DNA of 6,729 bases. Source: an uncultured Clostridia bacterium (lineage in GTDB: Bacteria > Bacillota > Clostridia > TANB77 > CAG-508). Both the position numbers and the translations under genes were made by a program. The stretch lies in contig CANPWI010000074.1 of NCBI GenBank assembly GCA_947584125.1, forward strand, positions 1 through 6,729, read 5' to 3'. The notes beneath the pieces are model-generated. The model was not told where the DNA came from, ran no database searches, and was given only the letters and a program-made list of their open reading frames with translations. Of this stretch, positions 6,353 through 6,729 are shown piece after piece; within the stretch, counting starts at the first letter, position 1, and each line of letters begins with the position of its first letter.

Positions 6353-6729
6353 ATGAATTTGTATTATATAAATAAAGAGTATTGTAATTTTTTACATTCA
6401 ATAGATAATAAAGTGTCAATAATAGATGGAGAAAAAGAAGGTAGACCATTTCTAGGTCTTATAATTTGTGTTAATGGAAGAAATTATTTTGCACCATTAA
6501 CATCTCCAAAAACAAAACATAGAAAAATGAAAGATTATTTAGACTTTATTAGAATTGATGAAGGAAAATTAGGTGCAATTAATTTAAATAATATGATATT
6601 AATACCAAAAAGCTGTGCAAGTAAAATAGAAATTGACAATATGAAAAATGTAAAATATGCAAAATTGTTAAGTTTGCAAGGTAAATGGTGTGAAAATAAT
6701 AAAGAAAAAATTAATAAATATGCAGAAAA
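6353..6729 (+). CDS. ToxN/AbiQ-family endoribonuclease toxin (3' end cut by window)
   Basis: The first 125 codons of an open frame run off the window end. ToxN/AbiQ proteins are toxins of type III toxin-antitoxin systems: RNases held inactive by a small repeated RNA, often giving phage resistance by abortive infection. Family features are the opening MNLYYINKEYCNFL, FLGLII with a beta hairpin (33-46), PLTSPKTKH (48-56, the conserved active-site segment), LGAINLNNMILIP (73-85), and a helical stretch around YAKLLSLQ and NNKEKI (102-120). Known relatives have about 165-200 residues, so roughly two thirds are seen. It begins 25 bases after wecB and appears cotranscribed with it. No tandem-repeat antitoxin precedes it. 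Whether the remainder is intact cannot be seen. Confidence 0.85.
   Translation, partial: MNLYYINKEYCNFLHSIDNKVSIIDGEKEGRPFLGLIICVNGRNYFAPLTSPKTKHRKMKDYLDFIRIDEGKLGAINLNNMILIPKSCASKIEIDNMKNVKYAKLLSLQGKWCENNKEKINKYAE

Overview
The window comes from a very AT-rich, low-GC Gram-positive genome, most likely an uncultured gut-type Clostridia lineage. The evidence is A-rich coding strands, strong AGGAGG-type ribosome binding sites, use of TAA by all five complete genes, a WhiA homologue, and a pilin-like surface protein with the leader form (TLIALIITIIILLILAG) common in such clostridia. The species cannot be named from the sequence.

Positions 1-469 contain no convincing gene. They hold a factor-independent terminator for something to the left (45-110), then two side-by-side long foldback elements (124-270 and 285-411). 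The elements have AT-rich outer arms and GC-rich cores (39 of 70 G/C at 161-230, 31 of 50 at 321-370), in sharp contrast to the rest of the window. A possible promoter overlaps the right edge of the second foldback and would serve the next gene.

Positions 470-2270 are a single-gene unit: a 577-residue exported protein with a pilin-like N-terminus, a probable Ig-like segment and about eight GLUG-type repeats, closed by a strong terminator (2221-2270).

Positions 2304-6729 look like one rightward operon with gaps of 14, 1, 17 and 25 bases: prmC (release-factor glutamine methyltransferase), whiA (a short form of the DNA-binding regulator), hemW (radical-SAM heme chaperone family), wecB/mnaA (UDP-GlcNAc 2-epimerase), and the start of a ToxN/AbiQ-type endoribonuclease toxin cut by the window end. 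The first four are housekeeping or cell-envelope genes with no obvious shared pathway. The toxin is the accessory element. It sits where its usual upstream tandem-repeat RNA antitoxin cannot fit, because only 25 bases separate it from wecB. That arrangement and the paired foldbacks upstream of the surface gene are the two most unusual things here.
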